Shown: piece by piece, positions 34,011 through 43,570 of the stretch | How positions within the stretch are numbered: position 1 is the stretch's first letter | Layout: every line of letters starts with the position of its first letter | NCBI GenBank assembly: GCA_015057505.1 | Contig: SVEG01000003.1 | Coordinates: 62,001-126,000 of the forward strand | Direction of reading: 5' to 3' | DNA: 64,000 nucleotides | Source: Lachnospiraceae bacterium | GTDB taxonomy: Bacteria; Bacillota; Clostridia; Lachnospirales; Lachnospiraceae | Position numbers and translations under genes: made by a program | The notes under the pieces: model-generated | What the model saw: the letters and a program-made list of their open reading frames with translations, nothing else | Told to the model about the DNA's origin: nothing | Databases searched by the model: none

Positions 34011-34039
34011 TTGACTTTGGACATACTACTCTTTATAAT
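34011..34039 (+). promoter_or_regulatory. Sigma-A promoter of the opp operon
   Basis: TTGACT (34011-34016) and TATAAT (34034-34039) have a 17-base spacer. CTACTCTTT (34026-34034) and AAAGAGTAG (34064-34073) form an inverted repeat around the start region. Confidence 0.75.
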
Positions 34040-34093
34040 CTTGACTTGTTATTTGTAAGGTAAAAGAGTAGGAAAGGAGTCAAAGCATTTTTT

Positions 34094-35773
34094 ATGAAGA
34101 AAAATATAAAAAAGAGAGCATTTAAGATAATATTTGCGTTAACGATGATATTGTCAATGACGGCATGTTCACGTGGCAAGGAAAATGTTGGCAGCAATAC
34201 GCTTGTTATCGGCACAAGTAAATTTAACGGTATTTTTTCGCCGTTTTTTTATCAGACGGCATATGATGCCCAGGCATTTGAACTTATTTTTGTAAATGTT
34301 TGTGAGCTTAATGAAGATAATGAACTTATGGATAAGGCGGGACATATAAACGCAGAACTGATTGAGCATGAGGACGGAAGCGTGCAGACGGAGTACACTA
34401 TTACTTTGAAGGAAAATATGCGTTTTTCGGACGGAGAAGCAGTTACGGTGGACGATTTGATTTTTTCATATTATGTCCTTGCTGATCCGACATATGATGG
34501 AACCGATACTTTTGCATCCTCGATAGATATTGTAGGACTTGAAGAATATGTAAATGATGACCTTACGGATGGTGTTGATGTTGAAACCATAAGCGGTATT
34601 ACGAGAGTGGATGACCTTACATGTAAGGTTCTTGTAGACGGAATCAATGTTATTGGTGACAGAATTCTTGCACAGCTCCCGATTGTGCCGGAACATTATT
34701 ACGGAGAAGGCTTTACAAAAGGAAATCTTGACGGTGTAAAAGCAAAGAATGATTCACCGATGGGCTCCGGGCCTTTTACATGGGTGGGCTATGAGAACAA
34801 TATCGTTACGGTAAAGCGTAACGAAGATTATTTTCTCGGGGCGCCGAAAATTGAGTATGTAAAATATCAGGTTATCGATGAAGAGCAAAAGGTTGATGCG
34901 ATTATTAACGGTGATATTGATATTACTGATCCGGCGGCATCTGTTGAGACAGTAAAAGAGCTTACAGATGCGGATATTCCGTATTCACTTATGGGGTATC
35001 CGGGCTACGGATATATTGCGGTCAGTGCAAAAAGAGTGCCTGATTTAAAGGTCAGAGAAGGTCTTATGCATCTTATGACAAGGTCACAAGCTATTAAGAC
35101 ATATTACGGTGAAATGGCACAGGTTATAGAAAGACCGATGACACCTACTCTTACGGAGTATCCTGAGGATGCAAAGGAATATTGGGGATATGACCCGGCA
35201 AAAGCACTTGAATGTTTTAAGGAAGCCGGATATGAGCAGATTAACGGTAAGCTTATGAAGGGTGGTAAGCAGCTTGTTGTAGAGGTGGGTATCGGAGAGG
35301 CATCGGCACATCCGTCAACACCGATTCTTACGCAGATGGCGAACGACTTAAAAGCAATGGGAGGCCAGCTTATTATCAGCGATATGGATTTCAGTCTGCT
35401 CAATAACCGTGTGCAGAATGATGATATTGATATGTGGGTTATGGCGTGGGGCAATTCAACCAATCCCGACATGACACAAATATACGGAAGCGAATATGTA
35501 AAGGCGGGTGGTTCAAACCGTACGTGGATTCAGGATAAGGAACTTGACGAAATAATGGAAGAAATTATGCAGACTCTTGATTTGGAAGAAAGAAGACTTC
35601 TTGTGGCAGAAGCGCTTGATAAGGTAATGAGCTGGGCAACGATGATGCCGGTGTACCAGCGTAATGAGATGATTATTTACAACCCTGACAGAGTCAATAT
35701 GGATACGGTTCCGCAGAACACATCCACCTATTATAACTATGTTAACGAGATTGAAAAGTTAGAGGTATACTAA
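34094..35773 (+). CDS. oppA: Oligopeptide ABC transporter, substrate-binding lipoprotein
   Basis: This is the extracellular receptor (SBP family 5) that captures peptides, or possibly nickel or another small ligand, for the importer encoded next. The 559-aa protein has a signal peptide with lipobox MTAC at about residues 21-24. Family motifs include LKENMRFSDGEAVTVDDLIFSYYVLADP and GSGPFTWVGYENNIVTVKRNEDYF. AGGAAAGGAG precedes the ATG. It is first in a five-gene operon; the ligand cannot be told from sequence. Confidence 0.93.
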   Translation: MKKNIKKRAFKIIFALTMILSMTACSRGKENVGSNTLVIGTSKFNGIFSPFFYQTAYDAQAFELIFVNVCELNEDNELMDKAGHINAELIEHEDGSVQTEYTITLKENMRFSDGEAVTVDDLIFSYYVLADPTYDGTDTFASSIDIVGLEEYVNDDLTDGVDVETISGITRVDDLTCKVLVDGINVIGDRILAQLPIVPEHYYGEGFTKGNLDGVKAKNDSPMGSGPFTWVGYENNIVTVKRNEDYFLGAPKIEYVKYQVIDEEQKVDAIINGDIDITDPAASVETVKELTDADIPYSLMGYPGYGYIAVSAKRVPDLKVREGLMHLMTRSQAIKTYYGEMAQVIERPMTPTLTEYPEDAKEYWGYDPAKALECFKEAGYEQINGKLMKGGKQLVVEVGIGEASAHPSTPILTQMANDLKAMGGQLIISDMDFSLLNNRVQNDDIDMWVMAWGNSTNPDMTQIYGSEYVKAGGSNRTWIQDKELDEIMEEIMQTLDLEERRLLVAEALDKVMSWATMMPVYQRNEMIIYNPDRVNMDTVPQNTSTYYNYVNEIEKLEVY

Positions 35774-35827
35774 GTGGCACTTGTGGAAACGATAATTTAA
35801 AAAGTATTGTGAAAGGCGGAAACTTTA

Positions 35828-36796
35828 GTGAAGCAGTATATTATACGTCGGATTTTTACAAGCATAATAGTGCTGTTTGGTGTGTCATTCCTGATTTATG
35901 CCATGCTCAGAATGATGCCGGGTGATTTTGTTGAACAGATTACGTCCGGCAATCCGACAATTACTGCAGAGCAAAAAGAACGTTTGAGAGAACTTTACGG
36001 ACTTAATTCAAGTATTCCGGAAGGATATATTAGCTGGATAAAAGATGCTCTGTGTGGTGATTTCGGCACGTCTTTCACATACAAAAAACCGGTTATTGAT
36101 GTTATAAAAAGCCGTGTAGGGGTGTCTTTTGCACTTTCGGCGACTGCATTTGTCATACAGCTTGCGATTGCAATTCCATTAGGAATTCTGGCGGCACGCA
36201 GACAATATAAAAAGACGGATTATATAATCATGTTTTTTGCGCTTGCCGGTATATCCCTGCCATCATTCTTTTTTGCGGCAGTACTTCAAAGAACCTTTGC
36301 CATGGAACTTGGATGGCTTCCGCTCTCAGGCATGGTTTCCGCAAGGGAAAACTATACCGGATTCAGACTTTTTCTTGATATGGCATATCATTTTATTATG
36401 CCGATAACAGTTTTTGTTATTACGGGCGTGGGAAGTTGGCTAAGATATGTCAGAACGAATATGCTTGAGGTCCTGAATGCGGATTATGTAAGGACTGCGC
36501 GTGCAAAGGGTCTTTCGGAGGGCAAGGTTGTCGGTAAACATGCTTTCAGAAATACACTTATACCAATTGTTACGTTTATCGGCGGAAGTATTCCCGGTTT
36601 GTTTTCGGGAGCCATTATCACGGAGGGCATTTTTTCAATTGACGGGCTTGGAATGACAGCATTGCAGGCAGTTAATAATAAAGACTTGCCGTTTCTTATG
36701 ACGTATCTGATGTTTCTTGCGGTGCTTACACTGTTGGGAACGCTTATATCTGATATATTGTATGCGGTAGTGGATCCGAGAGTAAGGTATCAGTAA
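35828..36796 (+). CDS. oppB: Oligopeptide ABC transporter permease OppB
   Basis: This is the first integral membrane subunit of the importer. The 322-aa protein starts IIRRIFTSIIVLFGVSFLIYAMLRMMPGD, the standard OppB/DppB N-terminus. It has six helices and the ATPase-contacting EAA loop YVRTARAKGLSEGKVVGKHAFRN. The start is GTG behind GAAAGGCGG. It lies 54 bases after oppA. Confidence 0.95.
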   Translation: MKQYIIRRIFTSIIVLFGVSFLIYAMLRMMPGDFVEQITSGNPTITAEQKERLRELYGLNSSIPEGYISWIKDALCGDFGTSFTYKKPVIDVIKSRVGVSFALSATAFVIQLAIAIPLGILAARRQYKKTDYIIMFFALAGISLPSFFFAAVLQRTFAMELGWLPLSGMVSARENYTGFRLFLDMAYHFIMPITVFVITGVGSWLRYVRTNMLEVLNADYVRTARAKGLSEGKVVGKHAFRNTLIPIVTFIGGSIPGLFSGAIITEGIFSIDGLGMTALQAVNNKDLPFLMTYLMFLAVLTLLGTLISDILYAVVDPRVRYQ

Positions 36797-36815
36797 GAAA
36801 GAGGTGGAGACAGCA

Positions 36816-37811
36816 GTGGTAAGTGCAGATGCAGCAAGAGAGAAAAGCAATCGGAATGAATCAGAACTGAAAATTATGTCTCCGGGACAGCTTGTAATTA
36901 AGCGTTTTCTGAAAAATAAGCTTGCTATCGCAGGTCTTATTATAATGACCTTGGTGGTCCTGTTTTGCTTTGTTGGTCCTTTTTTTTCGCCATATGGAGA
37001 ATACGAGATTTTTTACATTGATACAGGTACAGGCGAGGAAATAAGTATGTATGATACCGAAGGATTGAAAAAGCCCGGTGTCGGTGTGAATGTTAAAGCC
37101 CCGATGTCTTCCGCACATCTTTTAGGAACCGATGCTGACGGAAGAGATGTATTTACAAGGCTTATGTACGGCGGACAGATTTCTTTGCAGTTTAGTGTGG
37201 CGGTTACGATTATAGAGCTTATTATCGGCGTTACGCTTGGTGCATTTGCAGGTTACTTTGGGGGAAAAACAGACATGCTCATAATGCGGTTTGTCGAGAT
37301 TTTTTATTGTATACCGTTTTTACCGATGATGCTTATTGTGTCAGCGTTTATGATGGCGTTCGGTATAATGCCCGAGGATAAAATATATTATCTCATGCTT
37401 ATTATGGGCGTGTTTAACTGGGCGGGTGTCGCAAGAATGGTGCGTGGACAGATGCTTACCATTCGTGAAACAGAGTATATGTATGCTGCAAAGGCGGCTG
37501 GGCTTAGTGTGCCCAGGCAGATATTCCGGCACATGCTTCCGAATGCAATTCCTACTATTATTGTTATGGCGACTATGGATCTCGGAAGTTTTATTCTTAC
37601 GGAATCAACGCTTAGTTATCTTGGTGTGGGGCTTGCTTTTCCGTATGCATCTCTAGGTAATATGGTCAATGCGGTAAATAAATCAGTTATAATGAGAAAT
37701 TATCTTAATATCTGGTTGCCCCCGGGACTTTTGATTCTTGCAATCGTAATGGCATTTAATTTTATCGGCGACGGCCTTAGGGACGCTTTTGATCCCAAGG
37801 GAAGACGCTAA
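36816..37811 (+). CDS. oppC: Oligopeptide ABC transporter permease OppC
   Basis: This is the second membrane subunit. I place the start at GTG 36816 behind GAGGTGGAG, giving 331 aa; a GTG at 36804 is also in frame. The N-terminal OppC_N segment (LVIKRFLKNKLAIAGLIIM), HLLGTDADGRDVFTRLMYG, and the EAA loop YMYAAKAAGLSVPRQIFRHMLPN are diagnostic. A loop of about 55 residues between the first two helices is normal for OppC. oppB and oppC are 19 bases apart. Confidence 0.94.
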   Translation: MVSADAAREKSNRNESELKIMSPGQLVIKRFLKNKLAIAGLIIMTLVVLFCFVGPFFSPYGEYEIFYIDTGTGEEISMYDTEGLKKPGVGVNVKAPMSSAHLLGTDADGRDVFTRLMYGGQISLQFSVAVTIIELIIGVTLGAFAGYFGGKTDMLIMRFVEIFYCIPFLPMMLIVSAFMMAFGIMPEDKIYYLMLIMGVFNWAGVARMVRGQMLTIRETEYMYAAKAAGLSVPRQIFRHMLPNAIPTIIVMATMDLGSFILTESTLSYLGVGLAFPYASLGNMVNAVNKSVIMRNYLNIWLPPGLLILAIVMAFNFIGDGLRDAFDPKGRR

Positions 37812-37822
37812 AAGGAGAAGGT

Positions 37823-38851
37823 ATGTGGTTTAAGAAGCAAAAAGATACTTCCTGCAGTACTGTTATGAGGGATAAAAATAACATACTGGAAATAGATAAT
37901 CTGCAGGTTTATTTTAATACGGAAGCAGGCGTTGTAAAGGCGGTGGACGGAGTAACGATTGACATTCCCAAAAACTCTACAATCGGAATAGTAGGAGAAT
38001 CAGGTTGCGGCAAATCGGTCACAAGTCTTACGACAATGCGCCTTTTGCAAGAGCCTCCCGCAAAAATATGCGGTGGTGAAATACGGCTGAATCGTGGGAA
38101 TGAGGCTATAGATATCGCAAAAGCTTCGCAGGAAAAAATGCGCGAAATTCGCGGTAAAGACATTGCAATGATTTTTCAGGAGCCAATGACCAGCTTAAAT
38201 CCGGTATTTACAATCGGGGAGCAGATGCAGGAAGGGATTCTTGTGCATGAACCCGGGATTACAAGAAAAGAGCTTGCTGACAGGGTCATTTCGCTTCTTA
38301 ATATGGTTGGAATTGCAAGACCGGAGGGTGTTGTAAAAAGTTATCCGCATGAGCTTTCGGGAGGAATGAAACAGAGGATTGTAATTGCGATGGCGCTTTC
38401 TTTAAATCCTTCGCTTGTCATTGCAGACGAGCCTACGACTGCACTTGATGTTACGATACAGGCGCAGGTACTGGAACTTATGCGTGATTTAAAGCAAAAA
38501 ACCAAGGCCTCCATAATGCTTATTACACACGACCTCGGTGTGGTTGCAGAGATGGCAGACTACGTCGTGGTAATGTATGCCGGCCGCGTCGTAGAGCAGG
38601 GAACAGTCATGGAAATCTTTAAAGATCCGAGACATCCGTATACAAGAGGTCTTCTCAAATCCCGTCCGTCTGCGGATGCATCGGCATCTCGTTTGTTCTC
38701 TATCTCCGGCAACGTTCCAAACCCTATCGGATTGCCTAACTATTGTTATTTCAAGAATCGCTGTGACACTAGTTGTAGTTCCTGTGAAGGAGAGTATCCT
38801 GTCCTCAGAGAAGTTACCGCGACTCACAAAGTAAGCTGCCACGTAGATTAA
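37823..38851 (+). CDS. oppD: Oligopeptide ABC transporter ATPase OppD
   Basis: This is one of two ATPases of the peptide importer. In 342 aa it has Walker A GESGCGKSV near residue 54, Q-loop IFQEPMTSLNPVF, signature LSGGMKQR, Walker B VIADEPTTALD and switch ITHD. The C-terminal oligo_HPY region includes HPYTRGLL and a cluster of Cys (C-x5-C-x3-C-x2-C type) that may hold an Fe-S centre, as in many OppD/DppD proteins. AAAGGAGAAGG precedes the ATG. Confidence 0.95.
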   Translation: MWFKKQKDTSCSTVMRDKNNILEIDNLQVYFNTEAGVVKAVDGVTIDIPKNSTIGIVGESGCGKSVTSLTTMRLLQEPPAKICGGEIRLNRGNEAIDIAKASQEKMREIRGKDIAMIFQEPMTSLNPVFTIGEQMQEGILVHEPGITRKELADRVISLLNMVGIARPEGVVKSYPHELSGGMKQRIVIAMALSLNPSLVIADEPTTALDVTIQAQVLELMRDLKQKTKASIMLITHDLGVVAEMADYVVVMYAGRVVEQGTVMEIFKDPRHPYTRGLLKSRPSADASASRLFSISGNVPNPIGLPNYCYFKNRCDTSCSSCEGEYPVLREVTATHKVSCHVD

Positions 38852-38926
38852 AATATATTATAACCCTTAGTAAATTATATACCTAAGCAATTGCAACAAA
38901 TAAATTAGAACAGCCAATACTATAAT

Positions 38927-39127
38927 TGCAAAACTTTAACTTTATCATATGCTCGGATATTTTCTGCTCTTCTGAAAACTTTTATATGCCATGGAAATGA
39001 GACCATAAAATTGTTGAAGGCCCTCCTGAAACAATTTTGAGTTTATGGGCTCATTGGAATGTTTGGCATATCTTGTTTTTAGAAGAGCAGAAAATATCCG
39101 GGCATAGAAAAAGTTAAATGTTTTGCA
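38927..39127. repeat. 201-nt imperfect palindrome between oppD and oppF
   Basis: The 301-base gap is mostly one extended imperfect palindrome. Its ends TGCAAAAC/GTTTTGCA (38927-38934 with 39120-39127) and the arm word GGATATTTTCTGCTCTTCT (38955-38973 with its complement near 39081-39099) pair. Inner segments TATGCC/GGCATA, ATGAG/CTCAT, CATAAA/TTTATG and ATTGTT/AACAAT pair in turn. It could be a MITE-like insertion or a long RNA hairpin that lowers oppF expression. No ORF in it is credible. Confidence 0.75.
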
Positions 39128-39152
39128 CCACCAATGTAATGGAGGAAAAGTT

Positions 39153-40121
39153 ATGAGTGACACAATTCTCAACGTAAAGAATTTAGTAAAACACTACCCG
39201 ATAAAAGCAGGTCTTTTTAAGAAAACCGTCGGCCACGTAAAATCAGTGGACGGCGTTTCTTTTTCTATTCCGAGAGGAAAAACCTTTGGGCTCGTCGGAG
39301 AATCAGGCTGTGGAAAAACCACGGTGGGCCGTACGCTTTTACGCCTTACCGAGCCAACAGCCGGGGAGGCATTTCTTGACGGTAAGGATATTTTTAAGAT
39401 GAATAAAAAAGAACTTAAGAAAGCAAGGCCTAGATTTCAGATGATTTTCCAGGACCCGTATGCTTCCTTAAATCCCCGTATTCCGATTGGCGAAGCAATC
39501 AAGGAGCCTGTAAGGGAACATGCACTTGTCCCGAGAGAGGAGCTTCCTGATTATACACTTAAGACGATGAGGGAATGTGGTATTCCTGAATTTTTTGCAC
39601 AGAGATATCCTCACGAGTTTTCAGGCGGACAGAGACAGAGGATATGTATAGCCAGAGCACTTGCCATGAAACCGGAGCTTATTATTGCGGACGAGCCGGT
39701 GTCAGCGCTGGATATGTCGATACAGGCGCAGATAATCAACCTTATGAAGGATTTGCAGGAGGAACACGGGCTTTCGTATCTTTTTATTTCGCATGATTTG
39801 TCTGTTGTCGAATATTTGTCTGATGAGGTGGCAGTAATGTACCTTGGAAACATTGTGGAGCGTGCTTCAAAAGAGGAACTTTTTAAGAATCCTCTGCATC
39901 CTTATACAAAGGCGCTTCTTAGTGCCGTGCCGGTTCCGGACCCCGAAAGAAAGATGCAAAGAATTATTTTAAGAGGAGATATACCGTCACCCGCAAATCC
40001 ACCGAAGGGCTGTAAATTCCACACGCGTTGCCCGTATGCGGAAGCGGTTTGTGCAGAACAGGAGCCTGTGTACAGGGATTACGGAGGAGGGCATTATGCG
40101 GCATGTCACTTTGTTTCGTAA
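39153..40121 (+). CDS. oppF: Oligopeptide ABC transporter ATPase OppF
   Basis: This is the second ATPase of the importer. From ATG 39153 (behind AATGGAGG) it has 322 aa. LNVKNLVKHYPIKAGLF is the typical OppF start. Walker A GESGCGKTT, Q-loop IFQDPYASLNPR, signature FSGGQRQR, Walker B IIADEPVSALD, and the C-terminal CKFHTRCPYA with HPYTKALLSAVP complete it. It is separated from oppD by an unusual 301-base gap but must belong to the same transporter. Confidence 0.95.
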   Translation: MSDTILNVKNLVKHYPIKAGLFKKTVGHVKSVDGVSFSIPRGKTFGLVGESGCGKTTVGRTLLRLTEPTAGEAFLDGKDIFKMNKKELKKARPRFQMIFQDPYASLNPRIPIGEAIKEPVREHALVPREELPDYTLKTMRECGIPEFFAQRYPHEFSGGQRQRICIARALAMKPELIIADEPVSALDMSIQAQIINLMKDLQEEHGLSYLFISHDLSVVEYLSDEVAVMYLGNIVERASKEELFKNPLHPYTKALLSAVPVPDPERKMQRIILRGDIPSPANPPKGCKFHTRCPYAEAVCAEQEPVYRDYGGGHYAACHFVS

Positions 40122-40122
40122 T

Positions 40123-40152
40123 AAAAATGACCTGTCTTAACAGGTCATTTTT
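40123..40152. terminator. Bidirectional terminator between oppF and yitT
   Basis: AAAAATGACCTG and CAGGTCATTTTT form a 12-bp perfect stem around a six-base loop, with A and T runs on the two sides serving both convergent genes. Confidence 0.93.
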
Positions 40153-40153
40153 G

Positions 40154-41017
40154 TTATGATAATCGTTTTTCAAAATTACCTAAAACGGAAATATTCTTAT
40201 TGAGTATAATAAATGAACTAGGATCGTTTTCTCGGACAATTCTTCTGAGAGTCGAAATCTCGTATTTGGAAACGGCGGTAATAAGGATATCGGTTTCCTT
40301 GTCGGTATAACCGCCGTAACCGTTCCAGTAAGTGGTTCCGCGGTTTAATTCTGTCATTATATGTTGTCTTAAGTCATGGTTATGTGTAAAAATCATTGCG
40401 GTAACCATGATATTCTGTGCATGAAGCCTATCGACCACGGTATTGCCTACAATACTTACAAATACCGAGAATATTGCAATCTCAAAGTCAAACAGGATTG
40501 CACATATAAGATAGATAAAAACATTTATACCAAGGGAAAGCTTACCGACGGTAAGTGACTTATATCTCTTCGCAAAGAAAATTCCGAGAGTATCCGTACC
40601 ACCGCAGGAACCGCCTGCAAGAAGCGTAATACCTGTTCCGAAACCGCAAAGAATTGCACCGGTTACCGATGCGGCGGTAATGTCGCTTACAATCGGTTCT
40701 ACAGGAATCGGAATTGCGGAGAGAAGTATAGTCTGGACAACGACTGCCGTGATGGTTTTGAGGAAGAAGGAGCGGCTTATGTCCCTGTATGCGATTATCA
40801 TAATCGGAATATTAAGGATGAAGAAAATAATACCCGAAAGATCAATATTTGCAGGCAGGTTAAGAAACTGAACCAAAAAGGTTCTGAGTAGCTGTGAAAT
40901 ACCCATGACACCGCCATTATACAAATTTGCCGGAACAATAAAAAGATTGATGCCGGTACAGTACGCGACAGAGCCGAGCAAAACAAGAGAGTAGTTTTTA
41001 ATATGGTTTTTATACAT
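40154..41017 (-). CDS. YitT family membrane protein
   Basis: The 287-aa protein has five to six N-terminal helices (LVLLGSVAYCTGINLFIVPANLYNGGVMGISQLL is the DUF161/YitT_membrane signature) and a C-terminal DUF2179 cytosolic domain (MVTAMIFTHNHDLRQHIMTELNRGTTYWNGYGGYT). The glycine-rich motif GGSCGGTDTLG is typical. Function of the family is not established, with a link to transport suspected. It is a single gene, convergent with the opp operon. Confidence 0.92.
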   Translation of the reverse strand: MYKNHIKNYSLVLLGSVAYCTGINLFIVPANLYNGGVMGISQLLRTFLVQFLNLPANIDLSGIIFFILNIPIMIIAYRDISRSFFLKTITAVVVQTILLSAIPIPVEPIVSDITAASVTGAILCGFGTGITLLAGGSCGGTDTLGIFFAKRYKSLTVGKLSLGINVFIYLICAILFDFEIAIFSVFVSIVGNTVVDRLHAQNIMVTAMIFTHNHDLRQHIMTELNRGTTYWNGYGGYTDKETDILITAVSKYEISTLRRIVRENDPSSFIILNKNISVLGNFEKRLS

Positions 41018-41079
41018 AACAACACTCCATTCTTACTATTGATATGTTTATGTTCTTAGTATGTGATAACACACTTTAT

Positions 41080-42009
41080 TTATACCACGTCGATGCGGAA
41101 GTAATCAACCTGTGAAGCTGTTTTGAAGCCGAGTTTTCTGTAAATGTGCAGGGCATTTTCATTAGAACCGCTTACCTGAAGAAGTATCGGTTTTCCATAT
41201 TGAAAAAGATAATTATTTAAAAGAAGCGACATCATATACTGTCCAAGCTTTTGTCCCTGAAAGTCCGGGTGAATACAGATTCCGAACGGCATGACTTGCA
41301 TATCGCTTATCGCTGTAAAACAGCAACCGATGGTGTTGCCTGTTGCAGTATCAATAAAGGAAAATATTTTTACATCGGAGCCGGAAGAGAGAATATCACC
41401 TATATATTCATTGGCTGCTTCGTACGGGTACCCGAAGGCTGCTGCAAATATGTCAGTGTGAATGACAAGCTCATCGGGTGCAGCAGGTAGAAGTTTGTAG
41501 GGATTGCCGGATTTAATGCTATCATCTGTAATGCCCGAGGCATGCGGAATTGTGGGATTTGATAAGGTTACATATTTTCCGAGATTTTCATATTGAAGCA
41601 GATACTCGGTATTTTCAAGCTTTGCGCCATACTTTGTAAGTATGTTAAACGCAGTTTGCTGCGTGGGAGATGTTGCAAATATCATGGAGTCGATATCAAA
41701 CTCTGTTGCAATTTCACGGGCTTTCTTATAGAGCGTATGAAAGAGTCCTTTTTGTCTGTGCTTTGGATGCGTGCATGCAGAAACCTCAGCGGTGCCGTCA
41801 CCCGGAACAAACATTGATAAAAATGCCAAAAGCCCGGCATTTTCATCATCATAAATCATGAAAAAACAGGGCATGTCGGGATATTCATTAAGCTCGGGCT
41901 CTGTAAAGAGCCCGAGACTTAAAATGTCGGCTTTATTGCAAAGAGCTTCAAGAAACTTAATATCCTGCAATTGCTTGTCGGTTAACGAATTGGTGAAAAT
42001 TACGTTCAT
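41080..42009 (-). CDS. GNAT acetyltransferase with two GNAT domains
   Basis: The 309-aa protein appears to hold two GNAT folds. The first has AEVSACTHPKHRQKGLFHTLY (about 76-96), the second PFGICIHPDFQGQKLGQYMM (about 233-252); both match the acetyl-CoA pyrophosphate loop Q/R-x-x-G-x-G/A. Only the second keeps a good loop. It ends IYRKLGFKTASQ, a common GNAT terminus. It is the last gene of the GntR-ABC operon, five bases after the permease stop, which suggests a shared role in resistance or modification; the substrate is unknown. Confidence 0.85.
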   Translation of the reverse strand: MNVIFTNSLTDKQLQDIKFLEALCNKADILSLGLFTEPELNEYPDMPCFFMIYDDENAGLLAFLSMFVPGDGTAEVSACTHPKHRQKGLFHTLYKKAREIATEFDIDSMIFATSPTQQTAFNILTKYGAKLENTEYLLQYENLGKYVTLSNPTIPHASGITDDSIKSGNPYKLLPAAPDELVIHTDIFAAAFGYPYEAANEYIGDILSSGSDVKIFSFIDTATGNTIGCCFTAISDMQVMPFGICIHPDFQGQKLGQYMMSLLLNNYLFQYGKPILLQVSGSNENALHIYRKLGFKTASQVDYFRIDVV

Positions 42010-42014
42010 TAAGC

Positions 42015-42710
42015 TTAAAACTCCTTCTTTTCGAGGATTTTTATTGAAAGTCTGCAGGAAGCTGCAATCGCCGCAATAAGAAGTATTACTGCAATCACTG
42101 CAAGTAATGCGGGATTTGCTTCGAACCAGGAAATGACATTGGTTAAGAAATTGCTGTTAATAGTACCGTTACTTATAAGTCCGGAAATTACGGCTACAAG
42201 TACGGAAATTATAAAAACAGGAAGTCCTATAAGTACAAGGAGAATAACACGTGCTTTTTCAACACCGAACTTGTAAATTGCAGGTAGAATTATAGCGTTT
42301 ATTAAAAGCATTACACCAAAAACAGTAAGTATAATAACAAGCGTCTCGAGGTTAAAAGCGTAGTTCTGACCGTCGAATATCAGGCTTTTTGTTAAGGCTA
42401 CAATTATTGAGCAAACAAATCCCATGATTGTTCCGATGACAATTGTTATGAGTGAAAGCAAATATTTTGAGACAACAAGCATTTTACGCGAAACAGGTGT
42501 TGTAAGTGCATATGAATTCCATTTGGCCTGCTCATCCCACTGCATTGTTGAAAGAACCATCATACTCATGACCAAAGTAAGCATGGCAGTAATAACAGCA
42601 GGTCCGAAGTCGGAAGTAACACCGAAAAGTATATAAAAAAGAATGATGAAGATAAAAACTTTCGTATTGGTTTTTAAAAGTAATAAATCTTTCTTTATAA
42701 GTCCAAGCAT
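42015..42710 (-). CDS. ABC-2 type permease
   Basis: The 231-aa protein has six predicted helices (MLGLIKKDLLLLKTNTKVF, then VFIFIILFYILFG and LVMSMMVLSTMQWDEQAKW) and fits the ABC-2 permease family. It pairs with the ATPase encoded upstream, their genes overlapping in TAATG. Exporters of this GntR-controlled type in Firmicutes (YtrA-like, phenol-soluble modulin or bacitracin type) usually handle peptides or lipids; the cargo here is unknown. Confidence 0.88.
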   Translation of the reverse strand: MLGLIKKDLLLLKTNTKVFIFIILFYILFGVTSDFGPAVITAMLTLVMSMMVLSTMQWDEQAKWNSYALTTPVSRKMLVVSKYLLSLITIVIGTIMGFVCSIIVALTKSLIFDGQNYAFNLETLVIILTVFGVMLLINAIILPAIYKFGVEKARVILLVLIGLPVFIISVLVAVISGLISNGTINSNFLTNVISWFEANPALLAVIAVILLIAAIAASCRLSIKILEKKEF

Positions 42711-43570
42711 TAGAAGTTTCCTCCTTTAATTGTTAAAAGCATTATATTTTCAAGTGAAGCCGCATCAATCGGCATATTGTCTTTTGTAGGATGGAAGGTA
42801 TCACGGTTATCGATGAGAACCTCACAGCCGAAGCTACTCTTTCTTACACCTTTTATATGTGTGCGGTCGAGAGTCTGCATATCGGCTTCTGAGCAATGAA
42901 GTACGCCGTAGTGCGCAAGAAGCTCATCCTTTGCTTCCTGAATTATAACGTTGCCGCGATGAATCATTGTAATGTAGTCGGCAACCTTTTCAAGGTCACT
43001 TATAATATGTGAGGAGATAAGAACAGAGTGCTCCTCATCCTGTATAAAATCTAAGAATATATCAAGAATCTCATCACGAACCACGGGGTCAAGACCGCTG
43101 GTTGCTTCATCAAGAATTAAAAGCTTTGGATTATGTGCAAGCGCAATAGAGAGAGAAAGCTTCATCTTCATACCGCGTGAGAAGTCTTTAACCTTTTTGC
43201 CTTCGGGAAGATTAAATCTTTTCGTATAGCCAAAAAATGTGTCAGTGTTCCAATTTGTGTATATGCCTGAAAAGACAGTATCAACGTTTTTGATATTAAA
43301 CTGCTCATGTACAAGACATTCATCGAATACGACACCGATATCTTCCTTCTGTAACTTTGTAAGCTTTTTGTGATCTGTTCCGAAAACAGTGATTTCACCG
43401 GCATCAAGCTTGATTAAATCAAGGATTGCTTTAAGTGTGGTGGATTTGCCGGCACCGTTTTCACCTACAAAACCCATAATACATCCTGCAGGCAATGAAA
43501 AGCTTATGTTATCAAGTTTAAAATCACCATAGCTTTTGCATAAATTTTTAACTTCAAGTATATTGTTCAT
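42710..43570 (-). CDS. ABC transporter ATPase
   Basis: The 286-aa ATPase has Walker A GENGAGKST near residue 37, a Q-loop region VVFDECLVHEQFN, the signature FSRGMKMKLS and Walker B LLILDEATSGLDPVV. The sequence ATSGLD and the SRGMK signature are typical of YtrB-like export ATPases. The ATG follows directly on the gntR stop, and its own stop overlaps the permease start, so the three genes are translationally coupled. Confidence 0.93.
   Translation of the reverse strand: MNNILEVKNLCKSYGDFKLDNISFSLPAGCIMGFVGENGAGKSTTLKAILDLIKLDAGEITVFGTDHKKLTKLQKEDIGVVFDECLVHEQFNIKNVDTVFSGIYTNWNTDTFFGYTKRFNLPEGKKVKDFSRGMKMKLSLSIALAHNPKLLILDEATSGLDPVVRDEILDIFLDFIQDEEHSVLISSHIISDLEKVADYITMIHRGNVIIQEAKDELLAHYGVLHCSEADMQTLDRTHIKGVRKSSFGCEVLIDNRDTFHPTKDNMPIDAASLENIMLLTIKGGNF

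Noticed and set aside
38945-39172. A minus-strand frame across the palindrome between oppD and oppF
   Set aside because: It is formed by the arms of the palindrome and extends into the oppF start; there is no independent support for translation.
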